Shown: positions 1 to 7,969 of the stretch, piece after piece
Layout: each line of letters begins with the position of its first letter
Position numbering within the stretch: position 1 is the stretch's first letter
Assembly: GCF_038150125.1 (NCBI RefSeq)
Contig: NZ_JBBVMF010000001.1
Coordinates: 124,001-188,000, forward strand
Origin: SW132 sp038150125
GTDB taxonomy: Bacteria; Bacteroidota; Rhodothermia; Balneolales; Balneolaceae
Length of the DNA: 64,000 nucleotides
Direction: 5' to 3'
Notes under the pieces: model-generated
The model's input: the letters and a program-made list of their open reading frames with translations, nothing else
What the model was told of the DNA's origin: nothing
The model's database searches: none
Made by a program: the position numbers and the translations under genes

Positions 1-779
1 CAGTCGCCAGACGTCCATCGTGTGGCGCGTTCTATTAATTTCTTAAAACCTTCTTTTTGCCATGTGCGCTCATCGTGTCCCCATGCGGTGTAAAATACGC
101 GGCCATCGCCCTGATTGCGAACCCATGTCCATGGTTCTTCATGATCGCCTTCAACCCTAACAGATAGCACTTCTTTATCGGGATTGTGCTTCATGTGTAC
201 ATACGTTTCATCCCAGCTTTCAAATTCAGGAACTCCCTGCAGCACAGGGTGATTGGGGTTTTGATGCTCTACTGAAAATGTGCCACTTCCGTGTGCTTTA
301 AAAGCTCCGCCAATAAGATTGACAAACGCATCGGAGTCATTAAAAGAAGCGGATGCTGAGTGAATAGCGATAATTCCGCCCCCATTATTTACATACGTTA
401 ATAAGTCCGTTTCTTGCTGCTTGGGGAGTCCGGTTCTGTTGCCATAAATCATCAACGCATCATATTTATTGAGATTCTCCAGGTTCAGATCACTTTGATG
501 CTCTGTATGATGCAGATAAATACCTCTTTCAGCCAGGTATGGCGTTAAATCATTCACTCTGATATCCGGCCTGTGATGCCCGGTATCACCGAGAAATAAA
601 ATATCAAGCTGGCTTCGGTCGTCCGTTGCTGATTCCATCTGTGAAGAGGCATCGGTGCTCTGTGGGGCTTGCTGAGGCTCGCTCGTCGATTGCTGTGTTG
701 CACAAGACACCACAAACAGCAGCATAAAAAGCAGCGCACCGCTTGTTTGAAAAAGAGTAGATCTGATCATTTGTATCAT
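1..779 (-). CDS. ThuA-like domain lipoprotein (3' end outside window)
   Basis: Reads open from an ATG at 779 to the window edge (about 259 codons), so the C-terminus is missing. The N-terminus is a lipoprotein signal: a hydrophobic stretch ending LLFVVSCATQQ, so Cys is the likely lipidated residue. It is followed by a Ser/Gln-rich linker and then a domain with the features of the ThuA / trehalose-utilisation family (class I glutamine-amidotransferase-like fold): DILFLGDTGHHRPDI, a GGGIIAIHSASA segment and the characteristic GRVFYTAWGHDERTW near the end. Family members in Bacteroidota are secreted proteins linked to sugar use, but the reaction is not established. A second ATG at 770 is an alternative start. 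The downstream edge cannot be judged. Confidence 0.8.
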   Translation of the reverse strand, partial: MIQMIRSTLFQTSGALLFMLLFVVSCATQQSTSEPQQAPQSTDASSQMESATDDRSQLDILFLGDTGHHRPDIRVNDLTPYLAERGIYLHHTEHQSDLNLENLNKYDALMIYGNRTGLPKQQETDLLTYVNNGGGIIAIHSASASFNDSDAFVNLIGGAFKAHGSGTFSVEHQNPNHPVLQGVPEFESWDETYVHMKHNPDKEVLSVRVEGDHEEPWTWVRNQGDGRVFYTAWGHDERTWQKEGFKKLIERATRWTSGD

Positions 780-1229
780 GGATAAATTGGGATGTTAAAT
801 GAGTAAGTCCTGAACGCTTCTGTTTTCTGTGATTCAGGGTTAAAACAAAGTATGACCAGGCATTACTTTATACCCGGTTTGTATACTTTCTGTATATAAA
901 CATTACACACGCAATTTGACTAATATTTTAATTTTGAATGCATGACGATTCTTAAAGTAAACAGCCCTGAAAGCTCTGATAACCTGTTCGAAGCGCTTGC
1001 ATCAAAAAACAAAAAAAGTCAGCTTTACACCTTAAAAAATCCGATAATTGATGTATCATAATAAAGTGTATATGTAACACTTAGTAAATAGTTAAATAGC
1101 TGAACAGATGCAACAACTGCTATATTAAAAATCGTAACTAATTTGTTATCCACACTTCTGTTTTCTACTGCTTTAGCCTCATCTTATATTGACCTATTAA
1201 TATCTAAAATCTTATATAGTTAGAATCGT
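780..1229. other. AT-rich divergent intergenic region
   Basis: This lies between two divergently transcribed genes (ThuA lipoprotein on minus, HAD phosphatase on plus), so it should hold both promoters. It is very AT-rich and has no long open frame. I see no RNA gene, terminator hairpin or member of the repeat families found elsewhere in the window, and I could not fix a promoter with confidence. Confidence 0.4.
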
Positions 1230-1886
1230 ATGTCTACATCTATCGGCGCAATTTTCGACATGGACGGTGTGATTGTCCATAGCAACCCGGCTCATGAAGA
1301 AACCATAATAGAGTTTTGCGAGAAATACGACCGTGATGTCTCCGATGAATTCCTTCGTAATAATATTTTTGGACGCACCAATAAAGAATGGATTCCTGAA
1401 CTTTTTGGCGATATTACAGGCGATACACTAGCATCCTACGCTGATGAAAAAGAAGCGATGTTCAGAGAGCGGTTTGATCCCTCCTCGGCAATGATAGACG
1501 GCATTGTCTCATTTCTGGATCAGTTGAAAGAGAAATCGATTCCATGCGTATTGGCCACATCAGCCCCCGGGGCCAATGCTGATTATATCCTTGACGCGTT
1601 AAATATTAGATCACATTTTAAAACCATTCTGGATTCATCTCACGTAAATCTGGGTAAGCCGGAACCTGAAGTTTATCTGAAAGCTGCGAAATCACTGAAC
1701 CTCCCTCCATCGCAGTGCATCGTGTTTGAAGATTCCCTTGCCGGTGTTGAAGCGGGCAGGCGGGCCGGTGCACATGTGGTGGGCATTACCTCTACTCATA
1801 CATCCGAAGAGCTTGGTGATTGCGTGGCAACCTATGAAAACTTCAGCGAGATTGATTTGGATGAGCTGCTGGAGTTGATAGATTAG
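1230..1886 (+). CDS. HAD-superfamily hydrolase (beta-phosphoglucomutase/phosphatase type)
   Basis: A 218-residue protein with all four HAD motifs. Motif I is FDMDGV with the nucleophile Asp10 and general acid Asp12; motif II is LATSAP (Thr110/Ser111); motif III is the Lys of GKPEPE (Lys143); motif IV is VFEDSLAGVEAG (Glu167, Asp168). The helical cap between residues about 15 and 85 puts it in the cap-type subfamily with beta-phosphoglucomutases and small sugar-phosphate phosphatases. Cytosolic, Mg-dependent. The substrate cannot be read from the sequence. It stands alone on the plus strand between two minus-strand genes. The ATG at 1230 puts the Asp at the normal distance from the N-terminus. 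Confidence 0.9.
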   Translation: MSTSIGAIFDMDGVIVHSNPAHEETIIEFCEKYDRDVSDEFLRNNIFGRTNKEWIPELFGDITGDTLASYADEKEAMFRERFDPSSAMIDGIVSFLDQLKEKSIPCVLATSAPGANADYILDALNIRSHFKTILDSSHVNLGKPEPEVYLKAAKSLNLPPSQCIVFEDSLAGVEAGRRAGAHVVGITSTHTSEELGDCVATYENFSEIDLDELLELID

Positions 1887-2088
1887 ACGTATTTCTCTGC
1901 ATCAGAAAAAGCAAGCTTACAGCCACCCCTTGCCCCTACTTACCGAAGGAGGGGAATATTATATTCTCAATTTAACATTGAGCATAATGATGTGCTATCA
2001 GAACTTTAATCTGAAACGAGAGCGGAAGAACCCGCCTCGACGGCCGGATTGACTTTTCAGCTTTTGGTCATCGAAAAACCATTATCTC

Positions 2089-3549
2089 CTATCTTTTATC
2101 TGATATCTTAAAAGTTATCACAAATCCACCGTTGGGCTTCATCATCACGGTGTGGTAGTCGCCGGGTGAATGAGTGAAAGTATCATGGCTAAATGTCATC
2201 GGCTCTTTTCCGTCAGTTATGATTGTGCCTTCTGCTGAGCCACTCAGGAAAGGCAGTTCAAATTCTACAGTTTTACTTTCTTCTTCCCCATTGATTCCGG
2301 CCAAAAACCAGATGGTACCCGACCGACGGGCAATGATCACAAATTCACCGGGATACCCGTCAACAAATTGTGTTTCATCCAAGGCTGCCGGAATTTGTTT
2401 GATGGTTTCCTTGATGTATTGCGGAACCCTCTCCATACCTTCCGCCGTTTCGGCAAAATGCTGAACACCCGAGAGAAAAATAATGGGATGCGCCAGTTCC
2501 TGCACTGATGTCGTGACCCTGTCGATACCGGGTATCTCATCGAGGCTCATGGGCGTGTAGTCCATCGGGTCGAATACGTTTCTTGTGAACGGCAAAACTG
2601 TAGCGTGCGACGGTGCTTCATTCTGATTGGCCTGCTCGAAGGTTTTGAATTCGAACCCGCGAACAGACTCCATCGTCATCAGGTTAGGATAAGTTCGGTG
2701 CCAGCCCCGAGGCAGCGTTGACCCGTGGGTATTTACCATCAACTGGTAGTTGTGAGCATCCTCTAAAATGTCGATATAATATTGCAGTGCCGACTGCCCA
2801 TCCCCCGGAAAGAAATCGACCTTGATGCCGCGAATACCAATTTTCTGTAGCCGGCTTAATTCCTCGCGGCGGTCTGCTTCCGTCAGCAGCGCACTTTTTG
2901 GCGTGTAGGGTGAGCTATTCCAGTCACCAGATGAATTGTACCATATCCAGATGCCAACTCCCTTGTCATCCGCGTAATTCACAAGCTCCTGAATACGATC
3001 GTAGCCGATTGTCTCATACCAGTTCACATCAATCAGCGTATACTCCCATTCCATGTCGGCTGCGTAATCAATAAACTCAACTTGGCGGTCGTAATTGACA
3101 GAGGCATCTTTCAGCTTTACCCAGCTCCATGAGGCCCTGCCTGCATCGATATATGACGTTTCCTTATATTCTGTTGGTTTTGCAAGATCGGTTCCGAGTG
3201 TTGATTCAACAATTGCCTCCAAATCTCCGATCGCTATCACACGCCAGGGAGATTGCCACGGTGTTTCAAATAAGGGTCCGCGAATTCTGCCGGTCACCAC
3301 TTCTTCATCTGCCGGATAGCCAACCTGGTAGACTCCATCCTCAGAAACCGTGCGCAACCGGGTTCCGGGGTAACTACCGTCCATACCCGATTCAATAATT
3401 AGCAACCAGTCGTTATCAGCGATTTGAAATAGGGCCGGATACGACCAGCCCACACCCAGCGTGGAGGGCCTTCCTACATCAATCCCGATTTCATAATATT
3501 CTTCGTAGGATGGATTGGTTTCCGACCATCCTGTATTCATAACCGTCAT
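2089..3549 (-). pseudogene. GH97-family glycoside hydrolase, N-terminal domain missing
   Basis: 486 residues matching the catalytic barrel and C-terminal domain of GH97 enzymes (alpha-glucosidase/alpha-galactosidase type; periplasmic or outer-membrane in Bacteroidota). GIRGIKVDFF carries the Asp (about 245) expected as nucleophile in the retaining clade. RGWHRTYPNLMTMESVRG, with Glu about 304, is typical of the family. Complete GH97 proteins have roughly 200 more residues at the N-terminus (a beta-sandwich plus signal peptide). Here there is no signal peptide. The family-like reading (AWLTP) continues five codons upstream of the first ATG and then hits TAA at 3565-3567, followed by a 49-bp repeat and a microsatellite. 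I read this as a 5'-deleted gene, probably inactive. Translation from the internal ATG is possible but unlikely to give an exported enzyme. Confidence 0.75.
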
Positions 3550-3605
3550 AGGCGTCAGCCACGCTTAGCAGTACATCAACCAAGCTCCTCTCTAAGAAAT
3601 AAAGC

Positions 3606-3654
3606 AGACTCTTGCAGGAATCCTCCAAAAGCAGTCGGATACTCTGCCAGGTCT
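3606..3654. repeat. 49-bp REP-like element, copy 1
   Basis: An imperfect inverted repeat of exactly 49 bp beginning AGAC and ending GTCT, with arms of about 18 bp and core features CAGGAATCC and GTCGGATACTCTG. The same 49-bp layout recurs at 7907-7955 and 42102-42150. It lies directly upstream of the truncated GH97 reading frame. Confidence 0.75.
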
Positions 3655-3720
3655 TTAAATTCGAGTCTAAAAGTCTACCCTCCATGTCAGCGTTTTTTTC
3701 GTGAGAGGGAATCGCTAAAT

Positions 3721-3817
3721 GACGGAGAGACGGAGAGACGGAGAGACGGAGAGACGGAGAGACGGAGAGACGGAGAGACGGAGAGACGGAGAGACGGAGA
3801 GACGGAGAGACGGAGAG
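3721..3817. repeat. 12-copy perfect 8-bp microsatellite (GACGGAGA)n
   Basis: Twelve uninterrupted copies of GACGGAGA, purine-rich on the plus strand. An 8-bp unit is not a multiple of three, so copy-number change would shift any reading frame crossing it. The open frame that happens to span it is a by-product of the repeat. It abuts the left side of the four-helix-bundle cassette and supplies the purine arm of that side. Confidence 0.95.
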
Positions 3818-3918
3818 AAATTTGTCAACAGACTAATCAAAAAGCAAAAAAAACTGAATAAATTCTCTATATTTATTAGAGTTTTTCACTCTCTCACTCT
3901 CTCCCACCTATCTCCTTC

Positions 3919-4520
3919 TCAAAAAGACCATTTCTCCGGATGGCTTGCCATGTTAACCAGTTTTCCAATGATATGATCGTACTCCCGATCTAATTTTTTA
4001 TGTGTTTTCAGTTCGATGTATCCGCATTTAAGTGAGAAATCCAGCCATGTTTGTGTTTCTGCGGCTTCTGCTTCAGCATCGGATAGGTTCGAAACAAACG
4101 CTTTACCCGAATTATTCACAAATAGTTATAACTTTAAAAATTGGGTTTTAGGTAACATTTTTTCACACAAATAAAGTGATAGCCCAAAATAGTATGCCAT
4201 TTAAGTCAGCGTAATTTTTTTGTAAGCTTCGTTGCAGTGAAAAAAGCTTACTCAAGGTACCAATGGTACCCTTCCGTCGCTTTTTCCACTACGCCTTGCT
4301 CACAATAAAATTTCTTGGTGAATAATCCGGGTTCCGGATATTTCCTTTTTCTGAATGCTTCTGAGATATTCACGGCTACCGATCGCGATGATCTGCGTAC
4401 TTGGTCTGTCAGCGAGTACTGCTCCTCCCGCGGAAACGACTTAGACAGTTCAAATAAATTCATGGATGCATTAAATGACATTTGATATACATCAAGCTCT
4501 CTGTGTGACCGTATCCTCAT
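3919..4520 (-). pseudogene. Four-helix-bundle protein (23S IVS/S23 type), interrupted
   Basis: The N-terminal half starts at the ATG at 4520 and reads as a typical family start (RSHRELDVYQMSFNAS, then QVRRSSRSVAVNISEAF) to about residue 62. The C-terminal half (KAFVSNLSDAEAEAAETQ, then CGYIELKTHKKLDREYD and IIGKLVNM) is found at 4105-3919 in a different frame. Between them are about 225 bp of unrelated sequence, most of it a dispersed repeat that also occurs after comF. Joining the halves would restore a protein of about 120 residues, the normal family length. Relatives include the Avd protein of diversity-generating retroelements and proteins encoded in rRNA intervening sequences; their role is poorly known. 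No reverse transcriptase or variable repeat is present. Confidence 0.8.
4244..4332 (-). repeat. Dispersed ~90-bp repeat, copy A (inside the four-helix-bundle gene)
   Basis: On the minus strand this reads GGATTATTCACCAAGAAATT, then a GTGAGCAAGGCG segment, AAGCGACGG and CTTGAGTAAGC. It matches 19419-19504 along nearly its whole length and, more weakly, 22233-22301. It includes the perfect palindrome GGTACCATTGGTACC around 4257-4271. It is the identifiable part of the insertion that splits the gene. Confidence 0.7.
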
Positions 4521-4705
4521 TCCATTACCCAAAACTTTTTCTTTCAGATTTAAAATATCTACGTTTCTGCAAAAACCGTAGATTTGAGATGGAGAGAGTG
4601 GGTGAGGGAGAAAGTGGAAGACTGAGTGAGGGAGTGATGGGGAGAAGTTTGTCAAACTAATTCACTCCTTCTCCCACTCTCTCCTTCACTCCCTCACTCC
4701 CTCAA

Positions 4706-7102
4706 TCATTTCAATAGCAGCATCTTCCTCGTCTGCACCACCCCATTTGCTTTCAGCCGGTAAAGATACAAACCACTTGACAACGCTGAGGCGTCAAACT
4801 GGTAGATGTAGCTTCCGGCGGGACGGGTATCATACGTCACTGACGCTACTTTTCGTCCAATGGCGTCGAAGACCTCAATTTGGGCAGCTCCCGGTTCAGA
4901 TAGTGTAAACGGAATTGTGGTCACCGGGTTGAATGGATTCGGATAGTTCGACAAGAGTTCGGTTCGAACGGGATGTTCATTGACCGCAGGTTCAACCGAT
5001 ACAGCCGTTTCCGAAGTGAGTTCCACATCATTGAGATCCGATGTTTGTCCATTAGCCGTTACAGATCCGCGGAGCAGGCGTACAGTACCGGAATGTTGCC
5101 AGGCCTGCTCTGCGTGAACTCTCAGCCGGACCAGGTTTAAGGACGTTTTCGGCTCTACCGCTCCTTTGTGGACAACTGCGGCGGCGAAGATGCCTTCTTT
5201 ATGTTTCTTAAACTGCAGGAGCCTGTTTTCTTGTTCCCACTCCTCTCCCCAGTCAAACGGGGTCACTTCCGTGATGCTCCAGTACTCATCATCCAACCCC
5301 TGGATGTCAGCCCTGAACGCTATCCCGGAAATATCAACCGGTTCATTTGCAGTGACGTAAATATCTGTCGCCTGACCGGCTTTGAGAGGTTTAATCTCCA
5401 GATTTGCAAGAGGTGCCAGTTGATTTTCAGCCATCTTAAGGGCCGGGACGGAATCATCAAAGTGAAGGCCAATAGGTTGCAGATCGTTTTGATCGACCCG
5501 TCCGTCACCATTGGCATCAACTGGAGTTACAATCGCGGGAATCCACTCTTCCACTTCTCGTGCCTCAAACTGTATAGATGGGTAGATCGCCGGCGGCCCT
5601 TCAGACAGCCAGTATGTTGCAAGCTCAAGTACATCTTGCTCATTAACAGTATCGTCGTTATTCGCATCTCCGGGCCATACATCTACCCGTGTGGGCGTAA
5701 TGGCCTGACCGGTAATGAGAATATCATCAATTCTACTGGTTCCGCCGCTACTGATGTCGTTATCCGTTTTTCCATCAACCCGAACATCAGAGGTTTGAAG
5801 CCATCGGATATACACGGCTGGTTCATCCTCGAGTGAAGCCGGCAGTGGCAGCTGATTGATGCTTTCCTGCCCGATGCTGTCAACAATGATCGTACCTCCG
5901 GCCAGGTTAGTCCAGCTGGTTCCATCCGTACTGTGCTGAACCTGGAAGTCCCTCGGTCCCGTACTGCTTCCTCCGCTCTGGTCTGATGACAGCTTCAGAT
6001 CTTCGAGGCCTTCTGTATTTATCATAACCTGCCAGTAGTTTGCTCCTTCAGTGAATTGATCCCAGCCGTTTGAGTTGGCGGCACTGCTTGTAAACCCGTT
6101 TATACTGGCTCCATTTAGCTCAAGTTGATTGGTTTGATTCGGGTAGGTAGCGCGGTCGGGGATGTACAAATCATTGTTGAACGTCCATTCAGCTACCGTA
6201 TACTGGTACTGACCCTGCTGCTGGATATCAAGCGTGGCAGACGGGTTTGTAGATGCATCCCAAAAGCCGCCAATACCGCCGAAAGAATACTCGTTTGAGT
6301 TTACGATTTCACTCCTGAGCGCGATGTAGTAGGTCCCAACCGGACGCTGAAAAGCAATTTCTCCGCTATAGGTGAAATAGTCTGTATCAGACTGCTCGAC
6401 GAACGTCATAAGCTCCCATTTTTCCGGGCCCCATGTTGAGGGATCCGAATTGTCTTCATTTACGCCAACCCAGACATTCAGTGTATCGGTGTTCTCATCA
6501 TCAAAAGTGATGCCTGTGGCGAAAATCTCGCCGGTTGCCTCAAAGGATTCACCTTCTGTTACGGTGATAGCTCCCGGCGTTCTTATGTTCAGATCAACAA
6601 CCGTTTTCTTAACTGTGTATTCCGCATCCGCAGGAGTGGTGAAATCGATACCCATTCCCTGGGAATCGGCAAAGTTGATGTTCGAATAGGAGATCTCCCC
6701 CTCCCCGGCTACCGGATATTGATTCACGGTGAATGTAACCTGCAAGAGGTCGTCTGCTGTTAGTGCCGCTAATGGGTCAGTACGCGTGACCGAAATTCCA
6801 TAAACGCCCGGCGAGATGGAATTAAAGATAATTTCTCCATCTGGCAACATGGCGCCGGCAGGTGACGCAGTCAGGAATTCCAGCTGATCAGGATCGTACT
6901 CGATTTCTGCAGAAAAGAAGTATATATCAGACGGCGTATCCGTCGAAAATGTAAGCGTTACATCTTCTCCTGAAATCAGTTCAGCTGCCGACAGGTCAGC
7001 CTGTATACCGACTGTTTGTGACCTGGCCTGTGTACTTGCCATGATTAAAATTAAAATAAGTATGAGATGGAATTGTAGTATCGGTGGTTTTATAGTTTTC
7101 AT
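4706..7102 (-). CDS. Secreted cohesin-like/dockerin-like protein with type IX sorting domain
   Basis: 798 residues from the ATG at 7102. The frame stays open to 7195, but the methionine at 7102 starts a clear signal peptide (MKTIKPPILQF then a hydrophobic run ending TQARSQ) and follows an AAGAGA motif. Residues about 25-135 resemble a cohesin domain. The middle holds a discoidin/jelly-roll-like region. Two calcium-binding dockerin-type repeats follow (GDANNDDTVNEQDVLELATY and DANGDGRVDQNDLQ). The last 75 residues are a type A type-IX sorting domain (LLSNYPNPFNPVTTIPF, DAIGRKV, LSSGLYLYRL). It should pass the outer membrane by the type IX system and be surface-attached or released. Cohesin plus dockerin-like modules suggest extracellular protein or polysaccharide assembly. 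The ligand is unknown. Confidence 0.85.
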   Translation of the reverse strand: MKTIKPPILQFHLILILILIMASTQARSQTVGIQADLSAAELISGEDVTLTFSTDTPSDIYFFSAEIEYDPDQLEFLTASPAGAMLPDGEIIFNSISPGVYGISVTRTDPLAALTADDLLQVTFTVNQYPVAGEGEISYSNINFADSQGMGIDFTTPADAEYTVKKTVVDLNIRTPGAITVTEGESFEATGEIFATGITFDDENTDTLNVWVGVNEDNSDPSTWGPEKWELMTFVEQSDTDYFTYSGEIAFQRPVGTYYIALRSEIVNSNEYSFGGIGGFWDASTNPSATLDIQQQGQYQYTVAEWTFNNDLYIPDRATYPNQTNQLELNGASINGFTSSAANSNGWDQFTEGANYWQVMINTEGLEDLKLSSDQSGGSSTGPRDFQVQHSTDGTSWTNLAGGTIIVDSIGQESINQLPLPASLEDEPAVYIRWLQTSDVRVDGKTDNDISSGGTSRIDDILITGQAITPTRVDVWPGDANNDDTVNEQDVLELATYWLSEGPPAIYPSIQFEAREVEEWIPAIVTPVDANGDGRVDQNDLQPIGLHFDDSVPALKMAENQLAPLANLEIKPLKAGQATDIYVTANEPVDISGIAFRADIQGLDDEYWSITEVTPFDWGEEWEQENRLLQFKKHKEGIFAAAVVHKGAVEPKTSLNLVRLRVHAEQAWQHSGTVRLLRGSVTANGQTSDLNDVELTSETAVSVEPAVNEHPVRTELLSNYPNPFNPVTTIPFTLSEPGAAQIEVFDAIGRKVASVTYDTRPAGSYIYQFDASALSSGLYLYRLKANGVVQTRKMLLLK

Positions 7103-7575
7103 AGGTCTCTTGTTATGTTTTGAATGTATGGTGAAGTGAAGCTTTACTCCTGATACCCTGTTCTGTTTATTCAGGGTGATTACCTGTATGAGCAATTTGA
7201 GGCGTTTGCCTTACAGACTTTTTTTATTTTTTTTTTGGGGAATGCGAAGCAAGGAATCGTGAGAAGGATGATAATGAGTGAGGGCTTGCCTGCCGAAGCC
7301 TTGGCGCAGGTTGGAGTGAGGAAGAGAGACAAGATTTCGATTTCTGAACAAAGCTTCACGGAACACACCCCTGAGTTTCTGACCCTACCCCGGCCCCTCC
7401 CTGCCTCGCCCTGACGGGACTCGGCATGGAGGGGAGCTTCGAAATAAACCTACTGGTCTTGAACGTTTAACTGTATCGAAATTTGTTATCGAATTTTTTT
7501 CACCCCTCCAGATGGGATTTATAGAGATTTCTGCCGATTCTGGGTATCAAACTCTATAAGTTTTAAAGCAACGAA

Positions 7576-7643
7576 ATCCCCTCTCTGAGAGGGGAAAAGG
7601 ATCTGAAAAATGCGAAGCAGATTTTCAGACCGAGGGGTGTGTC
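7576..7643 (-). repeat. CACACCCCTCGG hairpin element, copy 1
   Basis: On the minus strand: ACACACCCCTCGGTCTGAAA, then an inverted TGAAAATC/GATTTTTCA-like stem, then a CCCCTCTCAGAGAGGGGA hairpin. The same order of parts occurs on the plus strand at 45222-45290. It is intergenic at both sites. Confidence 0.7.
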
Positions 7644-7711
7644 GATGGGAATAGAGCTAAGGAAGCAATTTCGAATTCCGGTCAAGGACACGGAACACAC
7701 CCTTTTTTTCT

Positions 7712-7870
7712 GGAGGGAGAGATGAGGTGATGGAGTGAGTTGGTGATGGTTTTTGGACCAATCTTGAGACTGTTCAGAAAATTTTATATCGGAGTTTGGA
7801 GCCATGACTTTGGCAGACAGTCTATCACTCAATCCCTCCTTCTCTCAGCCTCTCATTCTCTCAATCACGG
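7712..7870. repeat. Purine/pyrimidine arm pair without a gene
   Basis: A purine-rich arm (7712-7750, GGAGGGAGAGATGAGGTGAT and on) is followed about 75 bases later by a pyrimidine-rich arm (7822-7870, with ATCCCTCCTTCTCTCAGCC). The arms resemble those of the four-helix-bundle cassette at 3817-4703, but no four-helix-bundle coding sequence lies between them. It may be an emptied or decayed copy. Confidence 0.5.
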
Positions 7871-7906
7871 TTCTATTTCTGATTTATGCCTGAAAATAAT
7901 ACATTC

Positions 7907-7955
7907 AGACTTTGGCAGGAATCCTTCGAATGCTGTCGGATACTCTGTCAGGTCT
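7907..7955. repeat. 49-bp REP-like element, copy 2
   Basis: Same length and end bases (AGAC...GTCT) as copy 1 at 3606-3654, with most positions identical. It ends 15 bases before the stop codon of the SLBB gene. Confidence 0.75.
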
Positions 7956-7969
7956 GAAATGCGGGAAGA

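Larger units (their letters stand above)
3817..4703. other. Four-helix-bundle gene cassette flanked by purine/pyrimidine hairpins
   Basis: The broken four-helix-bundle gene sits between two similar structures. On each side a purine-rich arm leads into a TTTGTCAA core followed by ACTAAT (3820-3837 and 4646-4662), then a pyrimidine-rich arm (3885-3919 and 4662-4703). The right-hand arms (4590-4646 and 4662-4703) are largely complementary and could form a long hairpin. The left pyrimidine arm can also pair with the right purine arm across the gene. The right edge stops three bases before the stop codon of the next gene. Proteins of this family are known from intervening sequences in 23S rRNA that likewise form long stems; the link here is inference. 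Confidence 0.55.
7103..7969. other. Repeat-filled intergenic region
   Basis: 867 bases separate two minus-strand genes. There is no convincing coding sequence. It holds a C-rich hairpin element (7576-7643), a purine/pyrimidine arm pair (7712-7870) and a 49-bp REP-like element (7907-7955), listed separately. The stretch 7270-7440 also carries the inverted words GCCTGCCGAAGC / TTGGCGCAGG and a CCCCTCC/GGAGGGG pair. The promoter of the cohesin-like gene must lie at its left end. Confidence 0.6.

Noticed and set aside
3719..3976. Repetitive Arg/Glu-rich protein across the microsatellite
   Set aside because: The reading frame is a by-product of the 8-bp repeat and continues into the pyrimidine arm and the antisense of the four-helix-bundle gene.
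3919..4520. Diversity-generating retroelement accessory gene (Avd)
   Set aside because: The protein family is related, but no reverse transcriptase, template repeat or variable repeat was found in the window.
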